A stretch of 64,000 nucleotides of DNA from Erwinia pyri (GCF_030758455.1 NZ_CP132353.1:1922001-1986000), one strand, 5' to 3'; shown: positions 39,704 to 50,399, counted from the stretch's first letter. A program made the numbers and translations. The notes: a model not told the origin generated them from the letters alone.

Positions 39704-40294
39704 TTAATGCGCGTTTTGAATGTTTATCAGGCGATTCATGCTGGTTTGTACAGAATTAACGACTGCAGCCGTCCAGCCAGACGCACCAAAGGGGAGCGCA
39801 CCGGAAGGAAACCACAGCGCAAAGCCCACTAAAGCCAGACATAAAGCTCGCTCCAGCTGATTGCCTTTCTGGCTCCTGAGCAGCGGCAGGCGGAAACGCC
39901 AGCGGCAGGGCCAGAGCAGGGGAACGCCAGCGGGCGTCAGCATATCGGCAGCGATATGGCTCAGATAGCCGAGTACCAGCCCCTGGAACACATCTGCCGG
40001 GATCACCCACTCTTTCGGCACCTTCAGATGAAACAGCGCCACCCCGCCCGCTACTGCCAGCAGACTGTGGGTAAACCCCCGGTGACCAAACAGGCGGGCG
40101 ACAGGTTGCGAGATCCAGCGAAAGCGCTGACCCAGCGTGGATTGGGGATGATCGATATCCGGTAACAGGCAGGTTAGCAGCGTGGCCGGCACAACATGCC
40201 ACCAGTCGCCGCTGGCCAGTTCTGGTGTCAGCTCGGCACGTTTGGCAAAAATGGCGCTGGCGATGGCAAATATTACGTGGCCTTCGGCCGTCAT
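39704..40294 (-). CDS. ydjM: Inner-membrane metal-dependent hydrolase family protein YdjM
   Basis: This 196-residue protein, same length as E. coli YdjM, belongs to the YdjM/DUF457 family of LexA-regulated membrane proteins. It has several hydrophobic segments and putative metal-binding residues in LLPDIDHPQSTLGQRF and FGHRGFTHSLLA. Biochemical function is not established. One strong CTG-N10-CAG site and one half-conserved LexA site lie directly upstream, consistent with SOS control known in E. coli. Confidence 0.92.
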   Translation of the reverse strand: MTAEGHVIFAIASAIFAKRAELTPELASGDWWHVVPATLLTCLLPDIDHPQSTLGQRFRWISQPVARLFGHRGFTHSLLAVAGGVALFHLKVPKEWVIPADVFQGLVLGYLSHIAADMLTPAGVPLLWPCRWRFRLPLLRSQKGNQLERALCLALVGFALWFPSGALPFGASGWTAAVVNSVQTSMNRLINIQNAH

Positions 40295-40314
40295 AGGGAT
40301 ACCTGGCTGCAGAA

Positions 40315-40350
40315 CTGTCGATGCATCCAGTATAGGGGATATATACAGTA
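40315..40350. promoter_or_regulatory. LexA box pair upstream of ydjM
   Basis: Box 1: CTG-N10-CAG at 40315-40330 (CTGTCGATGCATCCAG). Box 2: 40331-40350 keeps a perfect ATATATACAGTA right half but has TAG for CTG on the left. They are adjacent, 21-56 bases before the ydjM start. E. coli ydjM is also reported to carry two SOS boxes. Confidence 0.7.
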
Positions 40351-40473
40351 GAGGAAATATGTGACGCTGTAACGAAAGATAAATTTTTTAACGTTTCAGT
40401 ACATTTTTTACAGCAATCATCTTCTTTTGGGCACTATCGCGCAGAGACCGGGCGTTGCCCGGCCGCAACGGCA

Positions 40474-41142
40474 TTATCCATGCAGAGCTGCAGAGGTCAG
40501 TTCTGTCAGCGATCCCAGCTTTACATTAGCCAGTGACCAGCGAGGGTCATCAGCATACTCCTTCGCGGGGATCACGATTGAGCGCATCCGCGCGGCTTTG
40601 GTGGCAATCATACCGTTAAGGGAATCTTCCAGCGTCACGCAGTTAAGCGGATCAACGCCAAGACGTGCTGCGGCATCAAGATAGACCTGCGGGTGCGGTT
40701 TGCTGTAAGGCAACGCCTCGGCGGAGGCGAGCACATCAAAATAGCTGCGCAGCTCAAACAGCTCAAGTACGCGCTCGAGCATGTGCAAAGGAGAGGCAGA
40801 GGCCAGCCCGATTTTTAATCCTTCCGCACGGCAAAGTTTCAGCGCCTGCTCCACGCCCGGCAGCAGCGGACGACGCTCCTCTACCAGCGTCATAGCGCGG
40901 GTAATGATGCGCTGGGTGACCTCCTCCTGCGAAGGGCCGTTCCAGGGCAACGTTTCATGCCACATCCGCACTACCTGATCGATGCGCAGACCCAGAGTAT
41001 CCGGCAATTCGCTCCGTCGGGTAAGGTCGATATTTAACGTTGAGAACACATCCATCTCTGCCTGATCCCACAGAGGTTCAGAATCTATCAGCAGACCATC
41101 CATATCAAAAATAGCGGCAAGCACTGGGCGGGAATAAGACAT
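40474..41142 (-). CDS. hxpB: Hexitol phosphatase B (HAD family)
   Basis: This 222-residue HAD-superfamily phosphatase is the same length as E. coli HxpB/YniC, which dephosphorylates 2-deoxyglucose 6-phosphate and hexitol phosphates. Motif I is FDMDGLLIDSEPLWD (nucleophilic Asp), motif II GLASAS, motif III Lys in YSKPHPQVY, and motif IV LEDSLNG. It is transcribed divergently from yniB. Confidence 0.94.
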   Translation of the reverse strand: MSYSRPVLAAIFDMDGLLIDSEPLWDQAEMDVFSTLNIDLTRRSELPDTLGLRIDQVVRMWHETLPWNGPSQEEVTQRIITRAMTLVEERRPLLPGVEQALKLCRAEGLKIGLASASPLHMLERVLELFELRSYFDVLASAEALPYSKPHPQVYLDAAARLGVDPLNCVTLEDSLNGMIATKAARMRSIVIPAKEYADDPRWSLANVKLGSLTELTSAALHG

Positions 41143-41312
41143 ATCGCGGCTCCGTTAACTAATTTGGCTTACCTTAGCATGAACGCTGAAACGACAACAT
41201 CGGTGCTTAAGGGCTTCTTTGCCGCCTTTTCACACGACACGACAACTTTTTTCAGGCACATTTCCTCCCCTGAAGGTAAACTTACCTCCTTAAAACTTAG
41301 TCAGGAGAAAGC

Positions 41313-41852
41313 ATGACTTATCAACAAGCTGGCCGGGTCGCCATCCTCAAGCGAGTCGCTGGCTGGATTATTTTTATTCCGGCGCTGATTTCCACACTGA
41401 TATCACTAATGACCTTTCTGGAAAAGAGCCGTGAAAAGCGCGAGGGGATCAATGCGGTTATGCAGGATTTCTCGCATGTGATGATCGATATGATCCGCTT
41501 CAATACCCGCTTTCTGGATATGTTCTGGAATAATTCACCGCAGCCAGATTTCAACCACGGCAGCAACGTTACCTTCTGGATTATCTACATACTGATTTTC
41601 GTCGGGCTGGCTCTGCAGGCTTCAGGGGCAAGAATGTGGCGGCAGTCGCGCCATCTGCGTGAGGGAATTGAAGATCAGCTGATTCTGGAGAATGCCAAAG
41701 GGCCGGAAGGGCGCTCGCGCCAGCAGCTGGAAGAGAAAATTGTTGTGCCGCGCCACACCATCTTCCTGCAATTTTTCCCGCTCTATGTGTTACCCATTCT
41801 GATTGCGGTTGCGGGCTATTTTGTTCTTAAGCTGCTGGGCTTTATCTGGTAA
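41313..41852 (+). CDS. yniB: Inner-membrane protein YniB
   Basis: This 179-residue protein has hydrophobic segments near residues 15-35, 90-110 and 150-178, matching E. coli YniB in length and position next to hxpB and yniA. The central part carries charged loops (MRQSRHLREGIEDQL). Function is unknown. AGGAG at 41301-41305 is well spaced to the ATG. Confidence 0.88.
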   Translation: MTYQQAGRVAILKRVAGWIIFIPALISTLISLMTFLEKSREKREGINAVMQDFSHVMIDMIRFNTRFLDMFWNNSPQPDFNHGSNVTFWIIYILIFVGLALQASGARMWRQSRHLREGIEDQLILENAKGPEGRSRQQLEEKIVVPRHTIFLQFFPLYVLPILIAVAGYFVLKLLGFIW

Positions 41853-41873
41853 CAGAGCGGCCTGGCACTGCTG

Positions 41874-42758
41874 TCAGGCCGGACGGGCATGCAGTTCATC
41901 CGCATCGAGCAGCGCACCCACAGCCTGCTGTGCCTCACCAAGCCAGTAGCCGCCAAAGACGTTGGCCCGGTTGAGTAAATAGTAGAGTTGATAGACTGGC
42001 TGGCGCAGCAGGTAATCCTGCGGCAAAGGCCAGACGGACTCATAGCCCTCAAGGATCTCCAGAGGCAGATCCTCATACCAGCCCAGCATCGCTAAATCGC
42101 ACTCTCTGTCCCCCCAGTAGCAGGCGGGATCAAACATCCACGGGCCGTTGCTGCTGCCACCACAGTTTGCCGGCCAGAGGTCGCCGTGGAGCAGAGAAGG
42201 TTGAGGATGATGGCTGCTCAGCGTTCTCTGGGCGCAATGGATAATTAATTCACTGTCGCCATACTGAATCCCTTTTTCAGCGGCCAGCTGCAGCTGCCAG
42301 CCGATACGCTGTTCGGCAAAAAAAACTGACCAGCGCTTCAGCCAGCTGTTGGGTTGCGGTGAGGTCGTGAGATTATTATCGTAGTCCAGGCCAAACTGCG
42401 CCTGTTCGCTCCACTGATGAAGCTGCGCAAGCTGCTGGCCCAGCTCCCGGGCGCTGACTTCATTTAGCGGCTGCAAAGGGATGTATTCAAGCAGCAGAAA
42501 GCTTACCTCGCGATCGCTCCCCACGCCATAAACAGCCGGTACGCGCACGGTTCTGGTCCGGGCAAGGAGCTGGAGCTGGTCCGCTTCCCAGGCAAAGAGA
42601 TGCAGCATCTCCCGGCTGTTACATTTTACAAACACCTCATGGGAGCCATAGCGAATATGCCACGTAGGATGGACATCGCCGCCGGGAAGCTCAATACGCT
42701 GGTCGATTTCAGCATCGCCAAACTGCTCACTCAACAGACGACTAATGGCTGACCACAT
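41874..42758 (-). CDS. yniA: Fructosamine kinase family protein YniA
   Basis: This protein of about 294 residues belongs to the fructosamine-3-kinase/aminoglycoside phosphotransferase fold. Motifs: substrate/ATP region GGDVHPTWHIRYGSHEVFVKCN (catalytic Lys), HGDLWPANCGG (Brenner motif with catalytic Asp) and MFDPACYWGDRECDLAML (metal-binding Asp). It probably phosphorylates glycated amines (ribulosamines or fructosamines) for deglycation. ATG 42758 is chosen to match the E. coli N-terminus MW-S-A-I-type; the longer frame upstream is unlikely. Confidence 0.92.
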   Translation of the reverse strand: MWSAISRLLSEQFGDAEIDQRIELPGGDVHPTWHIRYGSHEVFVKCNSREMLHLFAWEADQLQLLARTRTVRVPAVYGVGSDREVSFLLLEYIPLQPLNEVSARELGQQLAQLHQWSEQAQFGLDYDNNLTTSPQPNSWLKRWSVFFAEQRIGWQLQLAAEKGIQYGDSELIIHCAQRTLSSHHPQPSLLHGDLWPANCGGSSNGPWMFDPACYWGDRECDLAMLGWYEDLPLEILEGYESVWPLPQDYLLRQPVYQLYYLLNRANVFGGYWLGEAQQAVGALLDADELHARPA

Positions 42759-42865
42759 AGCGGTTTCCTCTTTTCGCTGTATGCTGCAGGAGAAACTGAT
42801 AATAACGCTTAAAGAATAATCAAAACCAGCGCTTGCGCAATGCATGGCACATATTTTATACAAAC

Positions 42866-43159
42866 TTAGCTTTTGCTGTTGCGGAGAAACTCCTCCCACG
42901 TCTCCACTTCAACCTCAGGCTTCTCACCAAGAACCATCTCCCCCAGACCTTCGGCCTGTTGCCGAATATGCTCTTTATCCAGCGCACTGGTGATGCCAAA
43001 GCTGTTAGTTCCCAGCTCATGCGGGTGTCCCTCTTTATCACTCAGAGAGGTGGTAAAACCGCCGTTGGTCAGCGCACTGTTAAGCTCCAGGATATCGGTG
43101 AGACCCTCTTCCTGATAGCGAAATGTCACCACATATTGCGTAATATCAGATGTACTCAT
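42866..43159 (-). CDS. ydiZ: Conserved small protein YdiZ
   Basis: This 97-residue cytoplasmic protein of unknown function corresponds in size and position to E. coli YdiZ (96). It has a beta-rich N-terminus (YVVTFRYQEEGLTDILELNSALTNGGF) and an acidic C-terminus. ATGs at 43162 and 43159 are possible; GAGG is better spaced for 43159. In E. coli the neighbour on this side is pfkB, which is absent here. Confidence 0.85.
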   Translation of the reverse strand: MSTSDITQYVVTFRYQEEGLTDILELNSALTNGGFTTSLSDKEGHPHELGTNSFGITSALDKEHIRQQAEGLGEMVLGEKPEVEVETWEEFLRNSKS

Positions 43160-43243
43160 CATTCACCTCATTGTTTAACCGTGAATTTTCAGCATAGTTC
43201 ATCAGCGATAAAAGGGGGGGAGCCAGGCGCTATTGTTGCTAAT

Positions 43244-43262
43244 GCAATTAATTATCATTATT
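43244..43262 (+). promoter_or_regulatory. Fur-box-like site
   Basis: This 19-base site agrees with the Fur consensus at 13 positions, including a near-perfect right half (ATCATTAT). It lies 39 bases upstream of the siderophore-binding-protein start, the position expected for iron repression. Confidence 0.65.
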
Positions 43263-43300
43263 ATCCGCTCACTCTTTTTTTTTCATTACCGGAGCCTGAC

Positions 43301-44431
43301 GTGCCACTTAAGCCAAAATTCGCCGTTCTTGCCACCTTGCTGGCCCTCTCATCTTCCGCCCTGGCGACAACTTATCCTGTCACGCTTACCGACAGCGATG
43401 GCAAGCAGATCACTTTGCAGCAGGAGCCGCAACGGGTGGTATTACAGGATGGCAGGGATATTCTGACGCTGGCTCTGCTGGATCGGGATGACCCCTTTCA
43501 TCGCCTGGTAGCCTGGAACAATCTGTTGAAAAAAAGCGATGCGCCTACCTGGGCGCTGATGGAAAAGAAGTGGCCTGAAGCGAAAAAAATCCTCGATATG
43601 GGCTTCAGTGATAAAGGTGAGGTTAACCTTGAGAGCGTGGTAGCTGAACATCCGGATCTGATGATTGCGCAGCTCCGCTCAAAGCCCTCGCTGGTGCAGG
43701 GTGGTGTACTTGATAAAATGAAGCAGCTCGGTATCCCGGTGCTGTTTATTGATACCTTTGAGCACCCGGTAGAGGATACGCCGAAAAGTATCACCGCGCT
43801 GGGGGTGGCGTTGAACCGCGAACCGGAAGCCAAAGAGTACACCGATTTTTATCAACAGCATTATCAGGCTATCGTAACTAAAACGCGTGAGGTGAAGCCA
43901 CAACCTCAGGTGTTTATTGAAGCTAAAGCGGGGTTGGGCGGGCTTGAATCCTGCTGCTTTACGCACGCTCATGTTGGCTGGGGAGCCATGGTTGAAGCGG
44001 TAGGGGCGAAGAACATCGGTTCAGGCCTGCTGCCAGGTGCGACGGGTGATATCTCTCTGGAGAAAGTGATCGCCATGAAGCCAGACGTTTATATCGTCTC
44101 GGGTTCGCAGTGGGCCAGTAAAACCAATGCAGCCGTCCCTTTTGGTTACAACGTCACGCAGGAGCAGGTAGATAAAGCATTCAACAACATGAAACAACGG
44201 CCAGGTTTTGCAGAAATCTCCGCTATCAAAAACGATCGCTTTTACGGCCTTTACCACAACTTCTATAACCATCCTTACAACATTGTAGGGTTGGAATACC
44301 TGGCGAAATTTATCTACCCGCAGCAGTTTACACAACTTGACCCCGCTAATACCTGGAAAGAGATTGTCACGCGTTTTACCAAGGTCCCCCTGGGTGAAGG
44401 GGTATTAGGCGCGCAGGCACCGGTAAAATAA
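43301..44431 (+). CDS. Iron-siderophore ABC transporter periplasmic binding protein
   Basis: This 376-residue protein has a signal peptide (about 20 residues, ending SALA-TTYP) and a class III (BtuF/FecB-like, TroA-fold) binding domain. Typical segments are VTLTDSDGKQITLQQEPQRVVLQDGRDILTLALL, a segment starting VAEHPDLMI, and ISLEKVIAMKPDVYIVSGSQW. The start is GTG 43301 with GGAG 6 bases upstream. No permease or ATPase gene is nearby, so it must work with a transporter encoded elsewhere or be a second binding protein. The Fur-like site upstream suggests iron repression. The siderophore is unknown. Confidence 0.85.
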   Translation: MPLKPKFAVLATLLALSSSALATTYPVTLTDSDGKQITLQQEPQRVVLQDGRDILTLALLDRDDPFHRLVAWNNLLKKSDAPTWALMEKKWPEAKKILDMGFSDKGEVNLESVVAEHPDLMIAQLRSKPSLVQGGVLDKMKQLGIPVLFIDTFEHPVEDTPKSITALGVALNREPEAKEYTDFYQQHYQAIVTKTREVKPQPQVFIEAKAGLGGLESCCFTHAHVGWGAMVEAVGAKNIGSGLLPGATGDISLEKVIAMKPDVYIVSGSQWASKTNAAVPFGYNVTQEQVDKAFNNMKQRPGFAEISAIKNDRFYGLYHNFYNHPYNIVGLEYLAKFIYPQQFTQLDPANTWKEIVTRFTKVPLGEGVLGAQAPVK

Positions 44432-44465
44432 TTTTTCCTTTGGCCCAAAACAGAGAGTCAGCAAC

Positions 44466-44495
44466 AAGGGTGGTCTTAATGGACCATCCTTTTTG
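44466..44495 (+). terminator. Terminator of the siderophore-binding-protein gene
   Basis: AAGGGTGGTC (44466-44475) and GACCATCCTT (44482-44491) pair over 10 bp (one G-U) around TTAATG and run into TTTTT. Confidence 0.85.
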
Positions 44496-44807
44496 TTACT
44501 CACGAACGGGACCATGAGATCGCTAGCAGAGGAATATTCATATTAAGAGATGATTTGACATTATCTGAAACATTATTTCCCCTTTTCAGAGAAGATTCTT
44601 ATTTACCCTGCGCTGTAAAAATCGCAAATAACCCTTATACTGCGCGCCGTTAATGGGAATCTTCCTATTCAGAGTCTGTTCAGGCAGGTCTGCCTGGTAA
44701 AAAAAGCGATTTCATAAAATGTTACGATTCTTACCATAAAAGGCATTGATCGTCCGGCGAAACGCTTCAGACTCCTCTTTTTTAATCTGTCGTACGGGTC
44801 ACAATTA
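44496..44807 (+). promoter_or_regulatory. ydiY upstream region
   Basis: 312 bases without a gene. TTGACA at 44555-44560 could be a -35 element but no well-spaced -10 is obvious. The stretch is AT-rich; nothing else is recognised. Confidence 0.35.
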
Positions 44808-45563
44808 ATGAACGCGTTTAACAAGCTCTCTGTAGTTCTTTTGCTCTCCGGGAGCGCGCTGTGCCAGCAAGCTCTGGCGGACAATAACGTCTTTACGGTC
44901 ATGGATGACCCTTCCACGGCAAAGAAGGATTTTGAAGGAAATGCCGCCGCTGGTTATCTGGCGCAGACTGGTAACACCACCAGTTCTTCATTAACCGCTA
45001 ATACCAATATGACCTGGTATCAGCCGAACACTGCTTACAGCTTGTGGGGTAATGCCAGCAACACCTCCTCCAACGATGAACGCTCCTCTGAAACCTATCA
45101 GGTGGGTGGCCGTACGCGTTATAACCTGAACAGCTTTGACTATCTGTTTGGTCAGGCAAGCTGGTTGAGCGATCGCTTCAATGGTTACGATGGTCGTACC
45201 TTCTTCGCCGCCGGTTACGGTCGCCAGCTGTTGAACGGCCCGGTTCACTCACTGCGTGTGGAAGCGGGTCCTGGCGTACGTTACGATGACTACCATGACG
45301 GCGGACACGACACCACAGCGCTGGCTTATGGCGCGCTGAGCTATCAGTGGCAGCTGACCGACACCACTAAATTTATTCAGGGTGTCTCCGTGCTGGGTAG
45401 CGACGACACAACAGTCAACTCTGAAACCGGTCTGCAGGTAGCGATCAACGATCACTTCTCGCTGAAGTTAGCTTACAACGTGACCTGGAACCAGAATCCG
45501 CCAGAGTCTGCGCCGGATAAAACCGACACCAAAACCACGATTATGCTCTCTTACGCTATGTAA
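44808..45563 (+). CDS. ydiY: DUF481 outer-membrane beta-barrel protein YdiY
   Basis: This 251-residue protein has a signal peptide (ending ALA-DNNV, about residue 24) and a DUF481 salt-induced outer-membrane-type beta-barrel. Evidence is the alternating aromatic beta-strands, for example TANTNMTWYQPNTAYSLWGN, DYLFGQASWLSDRFNGYDGR and YGALSYQWQLTDT. It ends with the aromatic/Met strand TIMLSYAM. Length matches E. coli YdiY (252). Function is unknown. Confidence 0.9.
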   Translation: MNAFNKLSVVLLLSGSALCQQALADNNVFTVMDDPSTAKKDFEGNAAAGYLAQTGNTTSSSLTANTNMTWYQPNTAYSLWGNASNTSSNDERSSETYQVGGRTRYNLNSFDYLFGQASWLSDRFNGYDGRTFFAAGYGRQLLNGPVHSLRVEAGPGVRYDDYHDGGHDTTALAYGALSYQWQLTDTTKFIQGVSVLGSDDTTVNSETGLQVAINDHFSLKLAYNVTWNQNPPESAPDKTDTKTTIMLSYAM

Positions 45564-45902
45564 GCTGAGGCGGGCCGCATTCGTCGGCCCGTCCAATCTC
45601 TCCTCTGCGACATTCTCACTTCCCATTTCCTGCCCTTGTGTTTTCTCTTATTGGCGCCATCTCATAAGAAGAGCCGTAAATCTCCTTTTACTCGCACTTT
45701 GACGTACAGGTCATAGCGTGTAAGATGTTCGTCCCCCAAGAGTTTTTGCTTCTGGCGAGCTTTTGGCAAATATGTCCCAGGCGGAGTACCAAACCGACAA
45801 ATGTGAGTGGGTTTCAAGTCTCTTCACCCTGCGGTACAGGAATAAACTCATTTTTGTATGTAGCCTTGCGTATGGGTTACCACTGCAATTTAAGGATGTA
45901 AA
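45564..45902 (+). promoter_or_regulatory. thrS leader region
   Basis: 339 bases carrying the thrS promoter and translational operator; no gene. In E. coli threonyl-tRNA synthetase binds its own mRNA leader here through tRNA-like hairpins. The final hairpin is listed separately. Confidence 0.7.
45860..45880 (+). promoter_or_regulatory. tRNA-Thr anticodon-like hairpin of the thrS operator
   Basis: GTAGCC (45860-45865) pairs with GGTTAC (45875-45880). With one further U-G pair this leaves a 7-base loop TGCGTAT having CGU in the anticodon positions. This mimics tRNA-Thr and lies just before the AAGGAT ribosome-binding site, so synthetase binding would block translation. Confidence 0.8.
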
Positions 45903-47831
45903 ATGCCCGTTATTACTCTTCCTGATGGAAGTCAGCGCTCTTTTGATCACGCTGTAAGCGTGATGGATATCGCTCAGGACATCGGTCCTGGCCTGGCGAA
46001 AGCCTGTATTGCCGGCCGCGTAAATGGTGAGCTGGTGGATGCGGTCGATCCGATCACCGAAGATGCCAACGTCGCTATCATTACCGCTAAAGATGAAGCT
46101 GGTCTTGAGATCATTCGTCACTCCAGCGCTCACCTGCTGGGGCACGCTATCAAGCAGCTGTGGCCAGACACCAAAATGGCGATTGGTCCGGTAATTGACA
46201 ACGGCTTCTACTATGACGTTGATATTGACCGTACGCTGACTCAGGAAGACATTGAGCAGCTGGAAAAGCGCATGCACCAGCTGGCTGAAACCAATTATGA
46301 CGTCATCAAGAAGAAAGTAAGCTGGCAGGAAGCGCGTGATGCGTTTGCCGCGCGCGGCGAAACTTACAAGATGGCGATCCTTGATGAAAATATCAGCCAT
46401 GACGACCATCCTGGCCTCTATCATCACGAAGAGTATGTGGATATGTGCCGCGGGCCGCACGTGCCTAATATGCGCTTCTGCCATCACTTTAAGCTGCAGA
46501 AAATTTCTGGTGCTTACTGGCGTGGCGACAGCAACAATAAAATGTTGCAGCGCATCTACGGCACCGCCTGGGCGGATAAAAAACAGCTGGCTGCCTATCT
46601 GCAGCGTCTGGAAGAGGCAGGCAAGCGTGACCACCGTAAAATCGGCAAGCAGCTTGACCTCTACCATATGCAGGAAGAGGCGCCAGGCATGGTGTTCTGG
46701 CACAACGATGGCTGGACTATCTTCCGCGAACTTGAAGTGTTTGTACGCAGCAAGCTGACTGAATATGACTATCAGGAAGTGAAAGGCCCGCTGATGATGG
46801 ACCGCGTGCTGTGGGAGAAAACCGGTCACTGGGAAAACTACAAAGAAGCGATGTTCACAACCTCTTCGGAGAACCGTGAGTATTGCATCAAGCCCATGAA
46901 CTGCCCCGGCCACGTGCAAATTTTCAATCAGGGTCTAAAATCATACCGCGACCTGCCGCTGCGTATGGCGGAGTTTGGTAGCTGCCACCGTAACGAGCCA
47001 TCTGGTGCGCTGCACGGCCTGATGCGCGTTCGTGGCTTTACCCAGGATGATGCCCATATCTTCTGTACTGAAGAGCAGGTGCGCGCCGAGGTAAACAGCT
47101 GTATCCGTATGGTGTATGATATGTACAGCACGTTTGGCTTCGAAAAAATCGTGGTCAAGCTTTCCACCCGTCCGGTAAAACGTATTGGCACCGACGAGCA
47201 GTGGGATCGTGCGGAAGCCGATCTGGCGGCCGCGCTGCAAGAGAACGATATTCCGTTCGAATATCAGCCGGGCGAGGGCGCCTTCTACGGCCCGAAAATT
47301 GAATTTACGCTGCATGACTGCCTGGATCGTGCATGGCAGTGTGGCACCGTTCAGCTCGACTTCTCTCTGCCGGGCCGTCTGAGTGCCTCTTATATCGGCG
47401 AGAATAATGAGCGTCAGGTGCCGGTGATGATCCACCGTGCTATTCTGGGTTCAGTGGAGCGCTTTATCGGTATTCTTACCGAAGAGTTTGCCGGGTTCTT
47501 CCCAACCTGGCTTGCTCCAGTACAAGTTGTGGTGATGAATATCACCGATGGCCAGTCCGAATATGTTGCAGAATTGACCCGAAAATTGCAGAATGCGGGC
47601 ATTCGTGTAAAAGCGGACTTGAGAAACGAGAAGATTGGCTTTAAAATCCGCGAGCACACTTTACGTCGTGTGCCCTATATGTTGGTCTGTGGTGATAAAG
47701 AGGTGGAAGCAGGCAAAGTTGCCGTTCGCACCCGCCGTGGTAAAGACCTGGGTAGCATGGACGTAAACGACGTGATCGCGAAGCTGCAGGATGAAATTCG
47801 CAGTCGCAATCTTCATCAATTGGAGGAATAA
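45903..47831 (+). CDS. thrS: Threonyl-tRNA synthetase
   Basis: This 642-residue enzyme (same length as E. coli) attaches threonine to tRNA-Thr. Domains in order: TGS ([32 protein letters not shown]), N2 editing domain with [16 protein letters not shown] and the RGPHVP segment, class II catalytic core with motif 2 ([27 protein letters not shown]) and zinc Cys in MNCPGH (near 334), and the anticodon-binding domain. Expression is probably autoregulated by the leader hairpin. The stop is 3 bases before the infC AUU codon. Confidence 0.98.
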   Translation: MPVITLPDGSQRSFDHAVSVMDIAQDIGPGLAKACIAGRVNGELVDAVDPITEDANVAIITAKDEAGLEIIRHSSAHLLGHAIKQLWPDTKMAIGPVIDNGFYYDVDIDRTLTQEDIEQLEKRMHQLAETNYDVIKKKVSWQEARDAFAARGETYKMAILDENISHDDHPGLYHHEEYVDMCRGPHVPNMRFCHHFKLQKISGAYWRGDSNNKMLQRIYGTAWADKKQLAAYLQRLEEAGKRDHRKIGKQLDLYHMQEEAPGMVFWHNDGWTIFRELEVFVRSKLTEYDYQEVKGPLMMDRVLWEKTGHWENYKEAMFTTSSENREYCIKPMNCPGHVQIFNQGLKSYRDLPLRMAEFGSCHRNEPSGALHGLMRVRGFTQDDAHIFCTEEQVRAEVNSCIRMVYDMYSTFGFEKIVVKLSTRPVKRIGTDEQWDRAEADLAAALQENDIPFEYQPGEGAFYGPKIEFTLHDCLDRAWQCGTVQLDFSLPGRLSASYIGENNERQVPVMIHRAILGSVERFIGILTEEFAGFFPTWLAPVQVVVMNITDGQSEYVAELTRKLQNAGIRVKADLRNEKIGFKIREHTLRRVPYMLVCGDKEVEAGKVAVRTRRGKDLGSMDVNDVIAKLQDEIRSRNLHQLEE

Positions 47832-47834
47832 AGT

Positions 47835-48386
47835 ATTAAAGGCGGAAAACGAGTTCAACCGGCGCGTCCTAATCGCATTAACAGAGAAATCCGCGCCACA
47901 GAAGTACGACTGACTGGCGTCGATGGCGAGCAGATTGGTATTGTCAGTCTGAATGAGGCTTTAGAAAAAGCTGAGGAAGCAGGCGTTGATTTAGTTGAAA
48001 TCAGCCCTAACGCCGAGCCGCCCGTTTGCCGTATCATGGATTACGGCAAATTCCTTTACGAAAAAAGCAAATCTTCTAAAGAACAGAAGAAGAAGCAAAA
48101 AGTTATCCAGGTTAAGGAAATCAAATTCCGTCCTGGAACCGATGATGGCGACTATCAGGTAAAACTACGCAACCTGGTTCGCTTTCTCGAAGAGGGCGAC
48201 AAAGCCAAAATCACGCTGCGATTCCGTGGTCGTGAGATGGCGCACCAGCAGATCGGTATGGAAGTGCTTAACCGCGTCCGTAAAGATCTGTGTGAAGACA
48301 TGGATTTGGCGATTGTCGAATCCTTCCCTTCGAAGATCGAAGGTCGTCAGATGATCATGGTGCTGGCTCCGAAGAAGAAGCAGTAG
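47835..48386 (+). CDS. infC: Translation initiation factor IF-3 with AUU start
   Basis: This 183-residue factor binds the 30S subunit and checks the start codon. The frame begins at ATT 47835 after GGAGGAATAAAGT and reads (M)[18 protein letters not shown], matching the mature E. coli IF-3 start. No ATG in the frame precedes conserved sequence. The first ATG (48036) would remove a third of the protein, including the N domain. AUU start is the known autoregulatory device: IF-3 discriminates against it. C-terminal domain motifs ([32 protein letters not shown]) are conserved. Confidence 0.97.
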   Translation: MKGGKRVQPARPNRINREIRATEVRLTGVDGEQIGIVSLNEALEKAEEAGVDLVEISPNAEPPVCRIMDYGKFLYEKSKSSKEQKKKQKVIQVKEIKFRPGTDDGDYQVKLRNLVRFLEEGDKAKITLRFRGREMAHQQIGMEVLNRVRKDLCEDMDLAIVESFPSKIEGRQMIMVLAPKKKQ

Positions 48387-48401
48387 GCCCTAAAGTAATC
48401 G

Positions 48402-48430
48402 AAGTCCGGGCTTCGGCCCGGACTTTTGTT
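48402..48430 (+). terminator. Strong hairpin between infC and rpmI
   Basis: AAGTCCGGGC-TTCG-GCCCGGACTT (48402-48425) followed by TTG TT. It is a strong stem with UUCG loop, likely a partial terminator or attenuator inside the operon. Confidence 0.75.
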
Positions 48431-48476
48431 CGCCTGTCTGGTTCATTTTATTAACAATGCGAAGTGGATGTTTTAA

Positions 48477-48674
<198 letters not shown>

Positions 48675-48714
48675 GTCTATTTTTTTCATTCAGAATATTA
48701 AACAGGAGAGCTAA

Positions 48715-49071
<357 letters not shown>

Positions 49072-49080
49072 GTCAGGTGA

Positions 49081-49105
49081 AAGAGGGAGCTTGCTCCCTC
49101 TTTTA
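49081..49105 (+). terminator. rplT terminator
   Basis: AAGAGGGAGC-TT-GCTCCCTCTT (49081-49102) followed by TTTATTTT: strong intrinsic terminator closing the thrS-rplT operon. Confidence 0.9.
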
Positions 49106-49201
49106 TTTTCTCTAACTAAAGCAAAAGATTGACTTTTCTGCCCATCAGCCTTTCAATAGCTCTACTTTTTTGGGCAAGGCGAAAGAGAAGGTATCACAAG
49201 C

Positions 49202-49246
49202 ATGAGTTCGGCAATTTTCCGTTTCTTTTTTTACTTTAGCACCTGA
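49202..49246 (+). CDS. pheM: pheST leader peptide PheM
   Basis: A 14-codon frame encoding MSSAIFRFFFYFST, with five Phe, almost identical to E. coli PheM. Ribosome stalling at Phe codons when charged tRNA-Phe is scarce prevents formation of the downstream terminator and so raises pheST expression. Too short for normal ORF calling. Confidence 0.95.
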   Translation: MSSAIFRFFFYFST

Positions 49247-49292
49247 ACATCGGGGGCTTGTGCGCAAAGAAAAGAAACGAAAAATCGCGCTT

Positions 49293-49319
49293 AAAGCCTC
49301 CCCAGTGGAGGCTTTTTTG
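49293..49319 (+). terminator. pheST attenuator
   Basis: AAAGCCTCC (49293-49301) and GGAGGCTTT (49307-49315) with a T-run to 49318, 47 bases after the pheM stop: the attenuator of the phenylalanyl-tRNA synthetase operon. Confidence 0.92.
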
Positions 49320-49335
49320 TTTCTGGCGTAGCTGA

Positions 49336-50385
<1,050 letters not shown>

Positions 50386-50399
50386 GGGCGGGTCTTCCT

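Noticed and set aside
45711..46919. 402-codon minus-strand open frame opposite thrS and its leader
   Set aside because: Antisense shadow covering the conserved thrS leader and TGS/editing domains.
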